A DNA stretch of 64,000 nt from Perlabentimonas sp964490015 (GCA_964490015.1 CAZBBA010000009.1:1-64000); one strand, 5' to 3'; shown: positions 36,990 to 46,576, numbered from the stretch's first letter. Notes: generated by a model from the sequence alone, not told the origin. Numbers and translations: made by a program.

Positions 36990-38255
36990 ATGAGTACAAT
37001 TGAAATAGCTTTACCCGCCATGGGCGAGGGGATAATTGAGGCCACCATTACTCGATGGCTTGTTGCCGTTGGCGATCAGGTATCCGAGGATCAGTCTCTG
37101 GTCGAAATTGCAACCGATAAGGTTGATTCCGAAATTCCATCCCCAGTATCGGGAAAAGTTAAGGAGTTCCTTTTTAAGGAGGGTGATACTCCGCAGGTTG
37201 GACAAGTAATTGCAATTATTGAGGTAGAAGGTGAGGGTGTGGCAGCTAGTGCTTCTCCAAAAATTACTGAAACTGATTCTGGCAAACCACTTCAAGTAGC
37301 CGCTGAAGAAGTAGAAGCAGTTGAAAATGTCTCAGAAGATAAAGAAACTGTTAGCCTTCCGGGCTTAAGTCCATTGGTGCGAAGCATAGCAAAAAAGGAA
37401 GGCATTAGCCCGAGCGAGCTCGATCAGGTAAAGGGTACCGGTTTAAATAGCCGAATTACCCGCGACGATATTCTATCCTACATTGCCCGTCGGAGTAAGG
37501 TTGTCGAAAAGCCAAAGGCTTCAGCGAAAGCACAACCCGATGTGGAAACAGGCGAAAGGGTTGAGGTGGTTCACATGGATAGAATGCGCAAGCTAATTGC
37601 CGACCACATGGTGATGTCGAAACAAACATCAGCTCATGTAACCTCATTCATCGAAGCCGATGTTACAAATCTTGTAAATTGGCGAAATGCTCAGAAGGTT
37701 GCCTTCGAAAAAAGGGAAGGGCATAAGCTAACCTTAACCCCCCTCTTTGTTGAGGCCGCTGCAAAAGCACTTAAGGAGTTTCCCGTGGTGAATAGCTCTG
37801 TTGATGGCGATAAAATTTTGCTAAAGCGCGACATCAATATTGGCCTTGCTGCTGCACTTCCCAACGGCAATCTTATAGTCCCAGTAATAAAAAATGCCGA
37901 TAAGTTAAACCTGGTTGGACTTGCAGAAAAAGTAAACGATTTAGCCCTTCGTGCCCGAAACAACAAGCTACAACCCGATGAGATCCAAGGTGGAACCTTT
38001 ACCATTACCAACCTTGGTATGTTCGATACACTAACGGGCACACCAATAATCAACCAGCCACAGGTGGCCATTCTGGCCATTGGCGCCATTACCAAACGAG
38101 TGGTTGTGGTTGAAACACCTGTGGGTGATTCGCTGGCCATTAGGCAGATGGCCATGTTATCCCTTTCGTACGATCACAGGGTTGTTGATGGAGCCCTTGG
38201 AGGAATGTTCCTTATGGCTGTTCGCGATAACCTTCAGGGGTTTGTAGGTTTTTGA
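36990..38255 (+). CDS. Dihydrolipoamide acyltransferase (E2) of 2-oxoacid dehydrogenase
   Basis: A 421-residue E2 that accepts the acyl group from E1 on its lipoyl arm and passes it to CoA. One lipoyl domain (about 1-78) has the lipoylated Lys44 in ATDKVDSE. A linker leads to the peripheral-subunit-binding domain (about 122-160, LSPLVRSIAKKEGI...GLNSRITRDDI), then a catalytic domain (about 190-421) with the active site DHRVVDG (His396, Asp400). It fits the fused E1 at 14119-16539 in the same organism. The gene is alone here with no E3 beside it. Whether the complex handles branched-chain 2-oxoacids or pyruvate cannot be decided from the sequence. Confidence 0.92.
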   Translation: MSTIEIALPAMGEGIIEATITRWLVAVGDQVSEDQSLVEIATDKVDSEIPSPVSGKVKEFLFKEGDTPQVGQVIAIIEVEGEGVAASASPKITETDSGKPLQVAAEEVEAVENVSEDKETVSLPGLSPLVRSIAKKEGISPSELDQVKGTGLNSRITRDDILSYIARRSKVVEKPKASAKAQPDVETGERVEVVHMDRMRKLIADHMVMSKQTSAHVTSFIEADVTNLVNWRNAQKVAFEKREGHKLTLTPLFVEAAAKALKEFPVVNSSVDGDKILLKRDINIGLAAALPNGNLIVPVIKNADKLNLVGLAEKVNDLALRARNNKLQPDEIQGGTFTITNLGMFDTLTGTPIINQPQVAILAIGAITKRVVVVETPVGDSLAIRQMAMLSLSYDHRVVDGALGGMFLMAVRDNLQGFVGF

Positions 38256-38436
38256 TCGAAAGGTTTTCGGTTTTAATAGTCCAATGACCTATATCAACCT
38301 CCCAAAAAGATGCGAGACCAAATATCCTATGTAAATTTGCAAACAGCAATATTAACTTTTACGTATCCAAATACATAGGTTCGTCGTTTAATATTATATG
38401 TTGGCCTAAGTCCTTCAATAATTTTGGAGTTAGTTT

Positions 38437-38466
38437 TTGCTAAATGTATATTTTTTGTTTACTTTG
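38437..38466 (+). promoter_or_regulatory. Promoter of the first TPR-PD40 gene
   Basis: TTG (38437-38439), 19-base spacer, and TTACTTTG (38459-38466), one mismatch to TAnnTTTG. It lies 73 bases before ATG 38540. A weak hairpin CGAAA/TTTCG (38257-38269) directly after the E2 stop may end the upstream transcript. Confidence 0.5.
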
Positions 38467-38539
38467 ACAACGAAATCTGTTTGTCGGTGAATGATTTGAT
38501 GAAGTTTGTTTAGGATTAAGCAGTTTTTAATAGTTGTTG

Positions 38540-39883
38540 ATGAGAAAAATTTTACACTTAACCATTTTTTCTTTACTGCTCTCCATGTCGGTACAGGCTC
38601 AACGAGCCTCGTACTTTAGGCGTTTGTTTGTTGATGCCGAGTATTACTTTCTTTATGAGGACTACCGCGATGCCCTGCCGTTTTACCTTGAACTCCACAA
38701 TGCTTACCCCGATAATGCGAACATATCGTATCGCATAGGGCTTTGCTATCTTAATATCCCCAACGAGAAGCATAAATCAATACCCTTCTTCGAGAAAGCC
38801 TCAAAATCGATAACCCAATCATATAACGAGGGTTACTTCACTGAGACCCAAGCGCCACGCGAGGTTTACCTACATTATGGCCGAGCGCTTAGAATCCGGA
38901 ACGAGTTTCAGAAATCGAGCAATGCATTTACAAAGTATTCCAGTTTACTTACCGATGCCGATAGTGTTGCAAAGTCAGTTGTTACTAAGGAGTTATTATC
39001 GCTTGCACTTGCGCAAGATTTTATGGAGAATCCTATTACAGTTAAGTTTACTTCTGCTGGTCGAAACGTGAATACCCGGTTTTCTGAAATAAATCCTGTT
39101 GTTTCGGGCGACTCCAGCATGATGGTCTACACCTCGGTGCAGCAATTCTACAATGCGATTATGGTTGCGAACAAACGTGCTAAGGTTTGGACTTTACCCC
39201 TTAGCATCAACAGCCAAATTCTTGCCGACGGAATAATTAGCACAGTGGGAATGTCAGCCGATGGGTTTACGGTTCTTTTCTCGCGAAACGACAACGACGT
39301 TTTCAACCTTTACACCAGCAAGTACGATCCAGTAAAGGATCAGTGGGGATCCATAAGCCGATTACCCAAAGAGATTAACAGCCGTAACTGGGAGAATTAC
39401 GCTTCCTTTAGCCCAACGGGCGATACAATATACTTTTCAAGTAACCGCCCAGGAGGGGCAGGTGGATTCGATCTATACCAATCCGTTCGAACGCCAACGG
39501 GATGGTCGGTTGCGGTGAACCTAGGCGGAGTAATAAACACGCCATTCGATGAAATTGCCCCCACTGTTTCGTCCGATGGAAAGCGCCTATTCTTCTCATC
39601 CAAAGGGCATGGAACAATGGGCGGATACGATATTTTTGTGTCCGAGATGGTGAATGGCCGGTGGGGAAGGCCTGTAAATCTCCGGTATCCCATTAATACT
39701 ACCGATGACGATGTGTTCTTCTTCCCAATTAGCAATGGGTCGTCGGGGTATGTTTCGCGTGTTTTGCCTCAAAGTTTTGGCGAGAACGACATATACCTTT
39801 TGGAGTTCGATTTGGACAGCCTAATTAAGGCGAACCGCAGACCTGAGTTTCTGTCCCCACTAATTGATGCGACTGGGTACTAA
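38540..39883 (+). CDS. TPR-PD40 exported protein, short paralogue
   Basis: A 447-residue exported protein; ATG 38540 gives a signal peptide MRKILHLTIFSLLLSMSVQA, while two TTG codons just upstream do not improve it. After the signal peptide come TPR-like helices (about 20-140, YFLYEDYRDALPFYLELHNAYPDN) and a PD40/WD40-like beta-propeller (about 180-420) with repeated YFSSNRPGGAGGFDLY, LFFSSKGHGTMGGYDIF patterns. Many Bacteroidota proteins of this design are T9SS or gliding-associated (PorE/SprE-like), usually with an OmpA domain at the end; here that domain is absent and the protein ends shortly after the propeller. It is followed by a larger paralogue. Role in the envelope is inference. Confidence 0.82.
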   Translation: MRKILHLTIFSLLLSMSVQAQRASYFRRLFVDAEYYFLYEDYRDALPFYLELHNAYPDNANISYRIGLCYLNIPNEKHKSIPFFEKASKSITQSYNEGYFTETQAPREVYLHYGRALRIRNEFQKSSNAFTKYSSLLTDADSVAKSVVTKELLSLALAQDFMENPITVKFTSAGRNVNTRFSEINPVVSGDSSMMVYTSVQQFYNAIMVANKRAKVWTLPLSINSQILADGIISTVGMSADGFTVLFSRNDNDVFNLYTSKYDPVKDQWGSISRLPKEINSRNWENYASFSPTGDTIYFSSNRPGGAGGFDLYQSVRTPTGWSVAVNLGGVINTPFDEIAPTVSSDGKRLFFSSKGHGTMGGYDIFVSEMVNGRWGRPVNLRYPINTTDDDVFFFPISNGSSGYVSRVLPQSFGENDIYLLEFDLDSLIKANRRPEFLSPLIDATGY

Positions 39884-40040
39884 GGTCTACTCTCTACTTT
39901 TTTTCTGTCGTTTCACATCTCGTTATCACAGTGCAGCAACGGATTAGCTGTAATTCCAGTTATTGTTGCTATACTATCCGTATTAGCGAATGCGAAAAAT
40001 TATTATATTTGATCTAATTTTCAGAAATTCAAATAAATCA

Positions 40041-42428
40041 ATGCATAAGTTTCGCCTTATTACCCTTTATATTGCTCTGAGTTTTGCTTTTGCTGTTCAG
40101 GGTCAATCGCGTCAACACGCCGAGGATACATATAAAGATGCCAATGCCTATTTCTACTTCGAGGACTACGAAGAGGCGCTGGCGCTTTATCAGAGTATAT
40201 ATAACGAGTTTCCCGATAACGCTAATCTGGACTACAGAATGGGATTATGCTACTTGACTATTGTTGGCAGCAAGCATAAGGCCATTGAGCATCTCGAAAG
40301 GGCATCCAAAAACGTTTCGCGACGATACAATCAAAACTCAATTCGAGAAGTTAGAGCTCCAATCGATGCCATTTTTTACTTGGGCAATGCCTACTTTAGC
40401 AATAACCAGCTCGATAAGGCATTGGAGGCCTACGAGCAGTTCCGCAGCCAAATACGACGTGAGAGACAGTACGATATGGCGTATCTGAATCATCAGATTG
40501 AAGCCGTTCGCAAATCGAGAGTTGTGCAGAACTACCCGGTAAACTTTTTGCGGAGCAACTTGGGGGCGCTAATTAATAATCGATTTCCAAACTTTAATCC
40601 AGTAATCTCTGGCGATGGAAACACCTTAGCCTACACTACGCGCGAAAGGTTTTATCAAGCCATTATGGTTGCCCGGAAAGTGGGAAAAAGTTGGGGGAAG
40701 CCCGCAAATATTACCCTCGATCTGGTTGTTGATGGCAATTGCTCTACCCTGTCTTTATCCTACGATGGCAATGAACTTTACCTCTTTAAGGATGATAACC
40801 ACGTTGGGAATATTTACGTGTCCAATTTTGTGAGAGGAGCATGGACACCCATGCGAAAGCTCAATGAGAATATCAATACTGAATTCTACGAAACCCATGC
40901 CAGCGTTTCGGCCGATGGCCGCAAACTTTATTTTGCTAGCAATAGAGTCGGAGGGTTTGGTGAACTCGATATCTGGGTTTCGGAAAGGGAAAAAGGCGGC
41001 GACTGGGGCCCTGCAAAGAACTTGGGGGCAAATGTAAATACTCGTTTTAACGAGAATACTCCTTTTATCACCAATGATGGGAACATGTTGTTTTTTAGCT
41101 CCGATGGGCATCATGGCGTGGGAGGTTACGATATTTTCTTTGTTCAGAGACAAGCCGATGGAAAGTGGCAAACTCCAGTAAACATTGGGTATCCTATTAA
41201 CACCCCCGACGATGATCTGTTTTACCAACCCGTGGACGATGGAGCGATTGGCCTTATGGCTGTCCATGATCCCACAGGCTTTGGTGAGAAGGATATAACC
41301 CAGATTGAGATTTTCCTTCCCAAGTACCAGCGAAGTATTGTTACTACTTCCGATTTTTTTGCCCGCAAAACCAATCTGCCCCAACGGACTCTGGTTGTTG
41401 ATACAGTAGCTGTGGCAGGAGTGGCACTTATTGATCCATCAAAACCTGAGCATCGTGAATATATTGATGACGATAAGCACTTTACCTTATTCTTTGATGG
41501 AAAGCCCTACGATCTTAGGGATCAATCGAAGGAAATTCAGGCGCTTAGAGCAAAACTCACACCAATTGCTCAACGCGATACTATTAGGTCTCTTAGGTTA
41601 GCACCAGTAACTCAGTTGGAGAAAACAACACAGTCGAGTTATCCCTATGAGGATTTTGATGAGCAGCCCAGTGATGTGTTGGCTGCCATGGATTCCATCA
41701 TGAAAGGCCCAAAGGGGGTAGTAACTATCCCTACAAATTTAAGCAAGATAGATACAACTGAAGTGACTGCGTCATTACTCTTACAACCAAAGCCTATTGT
41801 TTCCGATAAGGAGAAGGATATCCTTGTAGACATTTTCCGTAGACTTTCCAGAAGTAATAATGACTCCCTTATTGTTGATCTTCTATTAAGTTCCTGGGAA
41901 TCTAATCCTGCGATGTATAAGATGCAATTAGTAGATCTTGTATTACTAATTGATTCGTTGGGCGAGACCGATGCATACGGTGCTGTGTTTGCAAAACTAA
42001 TCGATTTGGTGAGCATCAAATCTGTTGAGGGAGTTTACCGACAATCACGAAAAATTGCACAAACCACTTACGATGAGGATTTCTTTTTCCGCCTACAACG
42101 CCTTAAACGAAACGCATCCCCTGGTTTGGTCGTTCTTTTCGATGAGGCTATAATAACACAACCTAGTATCTCATCGTTTAGCTCCCTACTAGAGTACCTG
42201 CAAAACCTAGACGACGATAAGTTTATGCCTTACACAAAGGAATTTATGATGCTTTTACTCGAGTCGTCGCTAAATAGCTACTTCGAGTTATCGGATGAGC
42301 ACCAGCGGGAACTGCATAAGATGGTAGAGCCCAAACCAAAGCCTCTAAGGTTGACGTTAGTCGTTCTTCTTCTTGTGTCGTTAATTGTTTTTGGCCTTAT
42401 CTACTTAAAAAAGCAAAGGAGAGGCTAA
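40041..42428 (+). CDS. TPR-PD40 exported protein with C-terminal membrane anchor
   Basis: A 795-residue paralogue of the preceding gene. I chose ATG 40041, where a signal peptide begins (MHKFRLITLYIALSFAFAVQ). The TPR region (YFYFEDYEEALALYQSIY) and PD40 propeller (YFASNRVGGFGELDIW, FFSSDGHHGVGGYDIFF) end near residue 430. The remaining about 350 residues are acidic and helical without a family I recognise, and the protein ends with one hydrophobic helix followed by KKQRRG, which would anchor it in a membrane with the tail inside. No OmpA or SPOR domain. The two neighbouring genes look like a tandem duplication that has diverged. It may act in surface assembly; that is inference. Confidence 0.82.
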   Translation: MHKFRLITLYIALSFAFAVQGQSRQHAEDTYKDANAYFYFEDYEEALALYQSIYNEFPDNANLDYRMGLCYLTIVGSKHKAIEHLERASKNVSRRYNQNSIREVRAPIDAIFYLGNAYFSNNQLDKALEAYEQFRSQIRRERQYDMAYLNHQIEAVRKSRVVQNYPVNFLRSNLGALINNRFPNFNPVISGDGNTLAYTTRERFYQAIMVARKVGKSWGKPANITLDLVVDGNCSTLSLSYDGNELYLFKDDNHVGNIYVSNFVRGAWTPMRKLNENINTEFYETHASVSADGRKLYFASNRVGGFGELDIWVSEREKGGDWGPAKNLGANVNTRFNENTPFITNDGNMLFFSSDGHHGVGGYDIFFVQRQADGKWQTPVNIGYPINTPDDDLFYQPVDDGAIGLMAVHDPTGFGEKDITQIEIFLPKYQRSIVTTSDFFARKTNLPQRTLVVDTVAVAGVALIDPSKPEHREYIDDDKHFTLFFDGKPYDLRDQSKEIQALRAKLTPIAQRDTIRSLRLAPVTQLEKTTQSSYPYEDFDEQPSDVLAAMDSIMKGPKGVVTIPTNLSKIDTTEVTASLLLQPKPIVSDKEKDILVDIFRRLSRSNNDSLIVDLLLSSWESNPAMYKMQLVDLVLLIDSLGETDAYGAVFAKLIDLVSIKSVEGVYRQSRKIAQTTYDEDFFFRLQRLKRNASPGLVVLFDEAIITQPSISSFSSLLEYLQNLDDDKFMPYTKEFMMLLLESSLNSYFELSDEHQRELHKMVEPKPKPLRLTLVVLLLVSLIVFGLIYLKKQRRG

Positions 42429-42492
42429 TAATAAGCCGGGAATTATTGTTGCTGTAAACGGTTTATGATCTTACTAAATGATTTGAAATAAA

Positions 42493-43059
42493 ATGAGTTC
42501 AAACACCCTCGAGAATAGCGTAGTTAAGCTAAGAGCCCCTGAACCTAGCGATCTAGACTTGCTATATTCATGGGAGAACAACATGGAGATTTGGCGGGTG
42601 AGCAATACCATAACCCCATTTTCGAGGTATATTTTAAAGCGATACATCGAAACATCGCACCTCGATTTATGGGAAACAAAGCAGCTAAGGTTAATTATTG
42701 AGGCCAAAACCCAAAGTTCGCTAATGCATGTTCCGGTTGGGTTGGTCGATGTTTTCGAGTTTGATCCATTTCATCTGCGTGCTGGTATAGGCATTCTTAT
42801 TGCCAATAAGGAATACCGGCAAAAAGGTTATGCTACCGAAGCCCTAAACCTGCTTACACGTTACTGTTTCGAAACCCTTCAGCTTCATCAGGTGTTCTGC
42901 AATATTTCGGCCGATAACACGGTAAGCCAGCAGCTATTTAAAAATGCAGGATTTGTAGTGGTAGGTGTAAAAAAGGAGTGGCAAAAGCGTCCCGAAGGCT
43001 GGGCCGATGAAATTATGCTTCAGCTAATAAATCCGCTCAATAGCATTAATAAGAGTTAA
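42493..43059 (+). CDS. GNAT acetyltransferase (RimJ/RimL/SpeG-like)
   Basis: A 188-residue Gcn5-related N-acetyltransferase. The acetyl-CoA binding motif appears as EYRQKGYATEALNLL (Q/RxxGxG/A), preceded by IGILIANK and followed by the family pattern LHQVFCNISADNTVSQQLFKNAGF. This layout is typical of RimJ/RimL/SpeG enzymes, which acetylate ribosomal protein N-termini, polyamines or other amines. The substrate is unknown. It follows the TPR-PD40 gene by 64 bases on the same strand and its end overlaps the end of the oppositely oriented gene at 43046 by 14 bases. Confidence 0.9.
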   Translation: MSSNTLENSVVKLRAPEPSDLDLLYSWENNMEIWRVSNTITPFSRYILKRYIETSHLDLWETKQLRLIIEAKTQSSLMHVPVGLVDVFEFDPFHLRAGIGILIANKEYRQKGYATEALNLLTRYCFETLQLHQVFCNISADNTVSQQLFKNAGFVVVGVKKEWQKRPEGWADEIMLQLINPLNSINKS

Positions 43060-43519
43060 CTATTTGTAAGGCCTCTTCGTACTCAGGAATCTCTTGAATG
43101 GAATTAAAACTCCTGTTGGCTAGGTCAATTTGGCTACAGAAATGGTTTAGCCCATTGGTTACTACTAAAAGAGGAGCCTGTAGCGTGAGGTTGTACCGTG
43201 CAGCCTGGGCATAGGTTTCGTTGGTAATCTGTACCGATGGCGCTTTGCATTCAACCACCATCAAGGGCGAACCGGCTCTGTTAAATACAACAATATCGGC
43301 ACGTTGTTGCATGCCATTTATTTTAACAGGCAGTTCAACCGATATTAAACCTGAAGGATACCCCTTATGCTCCCTTAGAAAGTTGATAAAGTGCTGACGA
43401 ACCCACTCCTCGGGAGTAAGTGCTACATATCGTTTGCGAATAATGTCGAGTACTTGCAGCTGCTCGCCAACCTGTCGGGTTTTAGTAGGAAATGGAGGGA
43501 GATTTATTGGCAACTGCAT
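43046..43519 (-). CDS. HSDR_N-type nuclease-domain protein
   Basis: A 157-residue protein with the type I restriction R subunit N-terminal-like fold (HSDR_N family). The nuclease-type motif is visible as RADIVVFNRAGSPLMVVECKA, where the Asp and the ECK Glu-Lys fit a PD-(D/E)xK centre. There is no helicase or methyltransferase partner nearby, so it is not a restriction enzyme by itself. Such stand-alone copies are common in Bacteroidota; the role is unknown. The gene ends inside the end of the GNAT gene (14-bp convergent overlap), and the amn gene begins about 160 bases from its start, divergently. Confidence 0.8.
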   Translation of the reverse strand: MQLPINLPPFPTKTRQVGEQLQVLDIIRKRYVALTPEEWVRQHFINFLREHKGYPSGLISVELPVKINGMQQRADIVVFNRAGSPLMVVECKAPSVQITNETYAQAARYNLTLQAPLLVVTNGLNHFCSQIDLANRSFNSIQEIPEYEEALQIVNSY

Positions 43520-43582
43520 GCTAAAGGTTTAAGGTAAAGATCGACAAAGTTAACAACTCTTGGTAACGAAAGCACGACAAGT

Positions 43583-43614
43583 GTGCCTAAGGCACGAAAA
43601 AAAATGTATTTTTG
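43583..43614 (+). promoter_or_regulatory. Promoter and operator-like palindrome of amn
   Basis: TATTTTTG at 43607-43614 is an exact -7 box. At the -33 position there is no TTG but an inverted repeat GTGCC-TAA-GGCAC (43583-43595), which could be a regulator site. The predicted transcript leaves a 5' untranslated region of about 60 bases before ATG 43680. Confidence 0.45.
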
Positions 43615-43679
43615 CCAGAAATTGCCCAACATCTACATAAATGGGTACAGTTACCAAGAATTATCTAAAAACCAACTAT

Positions 43680-44450
43680 ATGAAAACTAAAGAGGAAATT
43701 GTTAAGAATTGGCTTCATCGGTATACCGGACAAAAGCTCGAGGATTTTGGCGACTACATTCTTCTCACCAACTTCAGGGCGTACCTCGAATTTTTTGCAA
43801 GTTATCACAATGTAAGTATTATTGACCCGTTGGCTAACATGCCTTGTGCCACTGCCGATGGTATAACCATGATAGATTTTGGAATGGGAAGCCCCAATGC
43901 AGCAACCATTATGGATTTGCTTAGCGCAATTCAGCCAAAGGCAGTTCTTTTCCTGGGTAAGTGTGGTGGTTTAAAAAAGAAAAATGAGCTGGGCGATTTA
44001 ATTTTACCCATTGCCGCCATTCGTCATGAGGGAACATCCAACGACTATATGCCCCCCGAGGTTCCCGCTTTACCCGCGTTTAACCTGCAACGTGCAGTTT
44101 CTAGCATCATCCGAAATCACAACCGCGACTACTGGACCGGGACTGTTGTAACCACCAACCGCAGGGTGTGGGAGTACGACGAGGAGTTTAAGGAGTATCT
44201 CCGCATGATTAGGGCAATGGCCATCGATATGGAGACCGCTACAATTTTTACCGTGGGTTTTGCCAACGAGATTCCCGTTGGAGCACTGCTGCTAGTTTCC
44301 GATCAGCCCATGATATCAACTGGAGTGAAAACCACTGAAAGCGATAAAATCATCTCTAACCTATTTGTTAACGACCATATTTTGATTGGTATAGAGTCGT
44401 TGCATGAGCTTAAAAACGAGGGTAAATCGGTTAAACATCTGCGTTTCTAA
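43680..44450 (+). CDS. amn: AMP nucleosidase
   Basis: A 256-residue enzyme that splits AMP into adenine and ribose 5-phosphate in the cytoplasm. It has the phosphorylase-like fold of AMP nucleosidase in the short form typical of Bacteroidota, without the N-terminal domain of the Escherichia enzyme. Motifs: TNFRAYLEFFA, MIDFGMGSPNAATIMDLL, LFLGKCGGLKKKNELGDLI, MAIDMETATIF and LLVSDQPM. I chose ATG 43680 (MKTKEEIVKNWL), which matches the usual start; an upstream ATG at 43641 would add 13 residues of no obvious value. It is probably the first gene of a run on the plus strand with holA, rhomboid, Nudix and the class IV aminotransferase. Confidence 0.9.
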   Translation: MKTKEEIVKNWLHRYTGQKLEDFGDYILLTNFRAYLEFFASYHNVSIIDPLANMPCATADGITMIDFGMGSPNAATIMDLLSAIQPKAVLFLGKCGGLKKKNELGDLILPIAAIRHEGTSNDYMPPEVPALPAFNLQRAVSSIIRNHNRDYWTGTVVTTNRRVWEYDEEFKEYLRMIRAMAIDMETATIFTVGFANEIPVGALLLVSDQPMISTGVKTTESDKIISNLFVNDHILIGIESLHELKNEGKSVKHLRF

Positions 44451-44464
44451 TTATTTTGTTTTTC

Positions 44465-45502
44465 ATGGCCAAGCGAAAAACCATTGTTGATACTTCGGAG
44501 GAAATTATTGACGATCTCCGGAAGAAGATCTACAAGCCAGTATACATCCTTACCGGCGATGAGCATTACTATATCGATGTGATCGCCGATTACATTGCCG
44601 ACAACGTGCTGAGCGATTCGGAGAAAGCGTTTAACCAAACCGTGCTCTACGGTAAGGATATCGACGTTAACGCCATCATTGAAATATCGCGACGGTTCCC
44701 GATGATGGCAAACCATCAGGTGGTGATTGTGAAGGAGGCGCAGCAGGTAAAAAAGATGGAAGATTTGGAGATCTACTTTAAGGCTCACCAAAAATCGACA
44801 ATCCTGGTTATTTGCCATAAGTTGGCGCCTGGAGCTAAAGTGGGGGAAAAGGTGAAGAGGGTTTACGCCATGGGGGGGAAAATTGGGCTTCTGATGGAGT
44901 CGAAGCGGTTATACGATTACCAGATTCCTGCCTGGATAACCGATTACTTAACACAGAAAGGGATTGGTATTTCGCCCACCTCGGCTGAGCTACTCCGTGA
45001 TTTTCTGGGTAACGACCTGAGCAAGATTGTTAATGAGCTTCATAAGCTCATCATTACGCTGCCCGAGGGAAACAAGAAGATTACCACCGAGCACATTGAG
45101 CAGAATATTGGAATTAGCAAAGATTACAATAGGTTTGAACTCACTAAAGCCCTTGGTACTCGAGATGTGGTTAGGGCAAATCGTATTGTCGATTACTTTG
45201 CCAAAAACCCTGGGCCTAACCCGATGCTACTCTCCACAATGGCCATTCATCAATACTTTGTTAAGGTTTTTAAGTATCACTTTTTGCCAAGTAAGGTGGA
45301 GCGCGATGTGGCGGTACAGCTTGGGGTAAACCCCTTTTTTGTGTCCGATTACGCCAAAGCAGCTCGCATTTACAACCCCAGAAAGTGTGTTCAAGTTTTT
45401 GAGCTGCTTAGGCAGTACGATATGCGCTCGAAGGGGGTGAACAACGATAGCGTTGATGGTGGCGAACTGCTAAAGGAGTTGGTTTTTAAAATTCTGCACT
45501 AG
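44465..45502 (+). CDS. holA: DNA polymerase III subunit delta
   Basis: A 345-residue clamp-loader delta subunit, which opens the beta clamp during loading on DNA. It begins with the AAA-like domain (KIYKPVYILTGDEHYYIDVIADYI), then PMMANHQVVIVKEAQQ and the helical C-terminal collar (LTKALGTRDVVRANRIVDYF, MLLSTMAIHQYFVKVF). The lack of a Walker A motif is normal for delta. ATG 44465 (MAKRKT) is used; another ATG 9 bases earlier is possible. It starts 14 bases after amn. Confidence 0.9.
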   Translation: MAKRKTIVDTSEEIIDDLRKKIYKPVYILTGDEHYYIDVIADYIADNVLSDSEKAFNQTVLYGKDIDVNAIIEISRRFPMMANHQVVIVKEAQQVKKMEDLEIYFKAHQKSTILVICHKLAPGAKVGEKVKRVYAMGGKIGLLMESKRLYDYQIPAWITDYLTQKGIGISPTSAELLRDFLGNDLSKIVNELHKLIITLPEGNKKITTEHIEQNIGISKDYNRFELTKALGTRDVVRANRIVDYFAKNPGPNPMLLSTMAIHQYFVKVFKYHFLPSKVERDVAVQLGVNPFFVSDYAKAARIYNPRKCVQVFELLRQYDMRSKGVNNDSVDGGELLKELVFKILH

Positions 45503-45523
45503 GAAATCCATTAGCTGATTATC

Positions 45524-46141
45524 ATGACTCTAGTAATAATTGCAATAACAGCGGTTGTATCATTTTTAGCCCTTGGCAACAGGACGCTAATGGATAAACT
45601 GCTTCTTAGCCCATACAATACCATCCACAACAAGCAGTGGTACCGCGTGGTTTCACATGCATTGGTTCATGTCGATTTTTTCCATCTGTTGGTTAATATG
45701 ATTGTACTACTCTCATTCGGCTTGGCCGTTGAGAGTATTTTTGGTCAACTTAAAACGCTGAATGTAATTGGGAATCCAACCGTTCATTTTCTCACGCTTT
45801 ATATTGGGGGCACGGTTATAAGTTGCCTCTCGACCCTGCGTAAGCATAAGGACAACTATTACTATCAAGGAGTGGGGGCTTCGGGTGCCGTGTCGGCTGT
45901 GGTTTTTACAAGCATTTTCTTCCGACCCTTGGACAAACTGTATATTATGGGCATATTGCCCCTTCCGGCAATTGTTTTTGGGGTGGTTTACCTAATCTAC
46001 TCGCACTATATGAGTCGCAAATCGACCGATAACATTAACCACGATGCCCACTTTGTAGGTGCAGTGTTTGGGTTTATTTATCCAATTTTAATTGATCCTA
46101 GCTTGGTTAGAGTATTTTTAAACGAGTTGGGTTTATGGTAA
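45524..46141 (+). CDS. Rhomboid family intramembrane serine protease
   Basis: A 205-residue membrane protein with six hydrophobic segments. The catalytic dyad is Ser120 in GVGASGAVSAV and His176 in HDAHFVGAVFGF, with the conserved HLLVNM motif of helix 2. Rhomboids cut substrate proteins within the membrane, near the outer face. The downstream Nudix gene overlaps the end of this gene by 7 bases, and holA lies 21 bases upstream, so it is in the same operon. Substrate unknown. Confidence 0.92.
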   Translation: MTLVIIAITAVVSFLALGNRTLMDKLLLSPYNTIHNKQWYRVVSHALVHVDFFHLLVNMIVLLSFGLAVESIFGQLKTLNVIGNPTVHFLTLYIGGTVISCLSTLRKHKDNYYYQGVGASGAVSAVVFTSIFFRPLDKLYIMGILPLPAIVFGVVYLIYSHYMSRKSTDNINHDAHFVGAVFGFIYPILIDPSLVRVFLNELGLW

Positions 46142-46572
46142 ACTACACACTTTCGTTTTATGATCTTAACCCAACCAAAACCCGTTTTCACTACGTGGTA
46201 ATAGTGAGCCTGCATAAGGGTAATCAGGTTTGGTTACGAAAGCATAACTCCGCAACATGGGAGGTTCCCGGTGGCCATGTTGAGGTAGATGAAACACCAG
46301 AAATGGCAGCACGACGCGAACTTTGGGAAGAAACTGGAGCCATCGATTTTTCGCTAAAACCCGTTTGCGATTTCGCAATAAAAAACAATGGCAAACAGAG
46401 CTACAACAGGCTCTTTTTTGCCGACATAACTACCTTTGGGCCACTGCCCAATTTTGAGATAGGGGAGATGGCTTTTTTCGAAACCCCTCCATCAACGTTA
46501 ACCCATGGTTTGATTCAGCTCGAATTGACCGAAAGGGTGTTTTTTCAGCTAGGCATCCATAAAGATAAGTAG
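46135..46572 (+). CDS. Nudix hydrolase
   Basis: A 145-residue Nudix hydrolase. The Nudix box is complete at residues 47-69: G47, E53, then R61-E62-L63-x-E65-E66-x-G68. It hydrolyses a nucleoside diphosphate linked to another moiety; the box alone does not tell which. The start overlaps the end of the rhomboid gene (TTTATGGTAA region), indicating translational coupling. Followed 4 bases later by the class IV aminotransferase. Confidence 0.92.
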   Translation: MVNYTLSFYDLNPTKTRFHYVVIVSLHKGNQVWLRKHNSATWEVPGGHVEVDETPEMAARRELWEETGAIDFSLKPVCDFAIKNNGKQSYNRLFFADITTFGPLPNFEIGEMAFFETPPSTLTHGLIQLELTERVFFQLGIHKDK

Positions 46573-46576
46573 AAGC

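Noticed and set aside
40755..41384. Antisense open frame of 209 codons
   Set aside because: It lies wholly inside the TPR-PD40 gene on the other strand, has no domain, and the sense frame is well supported.
43046..43519. Type I restriction endonuclease
   Set aside because: Only the N-terminal nuclease-like domain is present and there are no helicase, specificity or methylase genes near.
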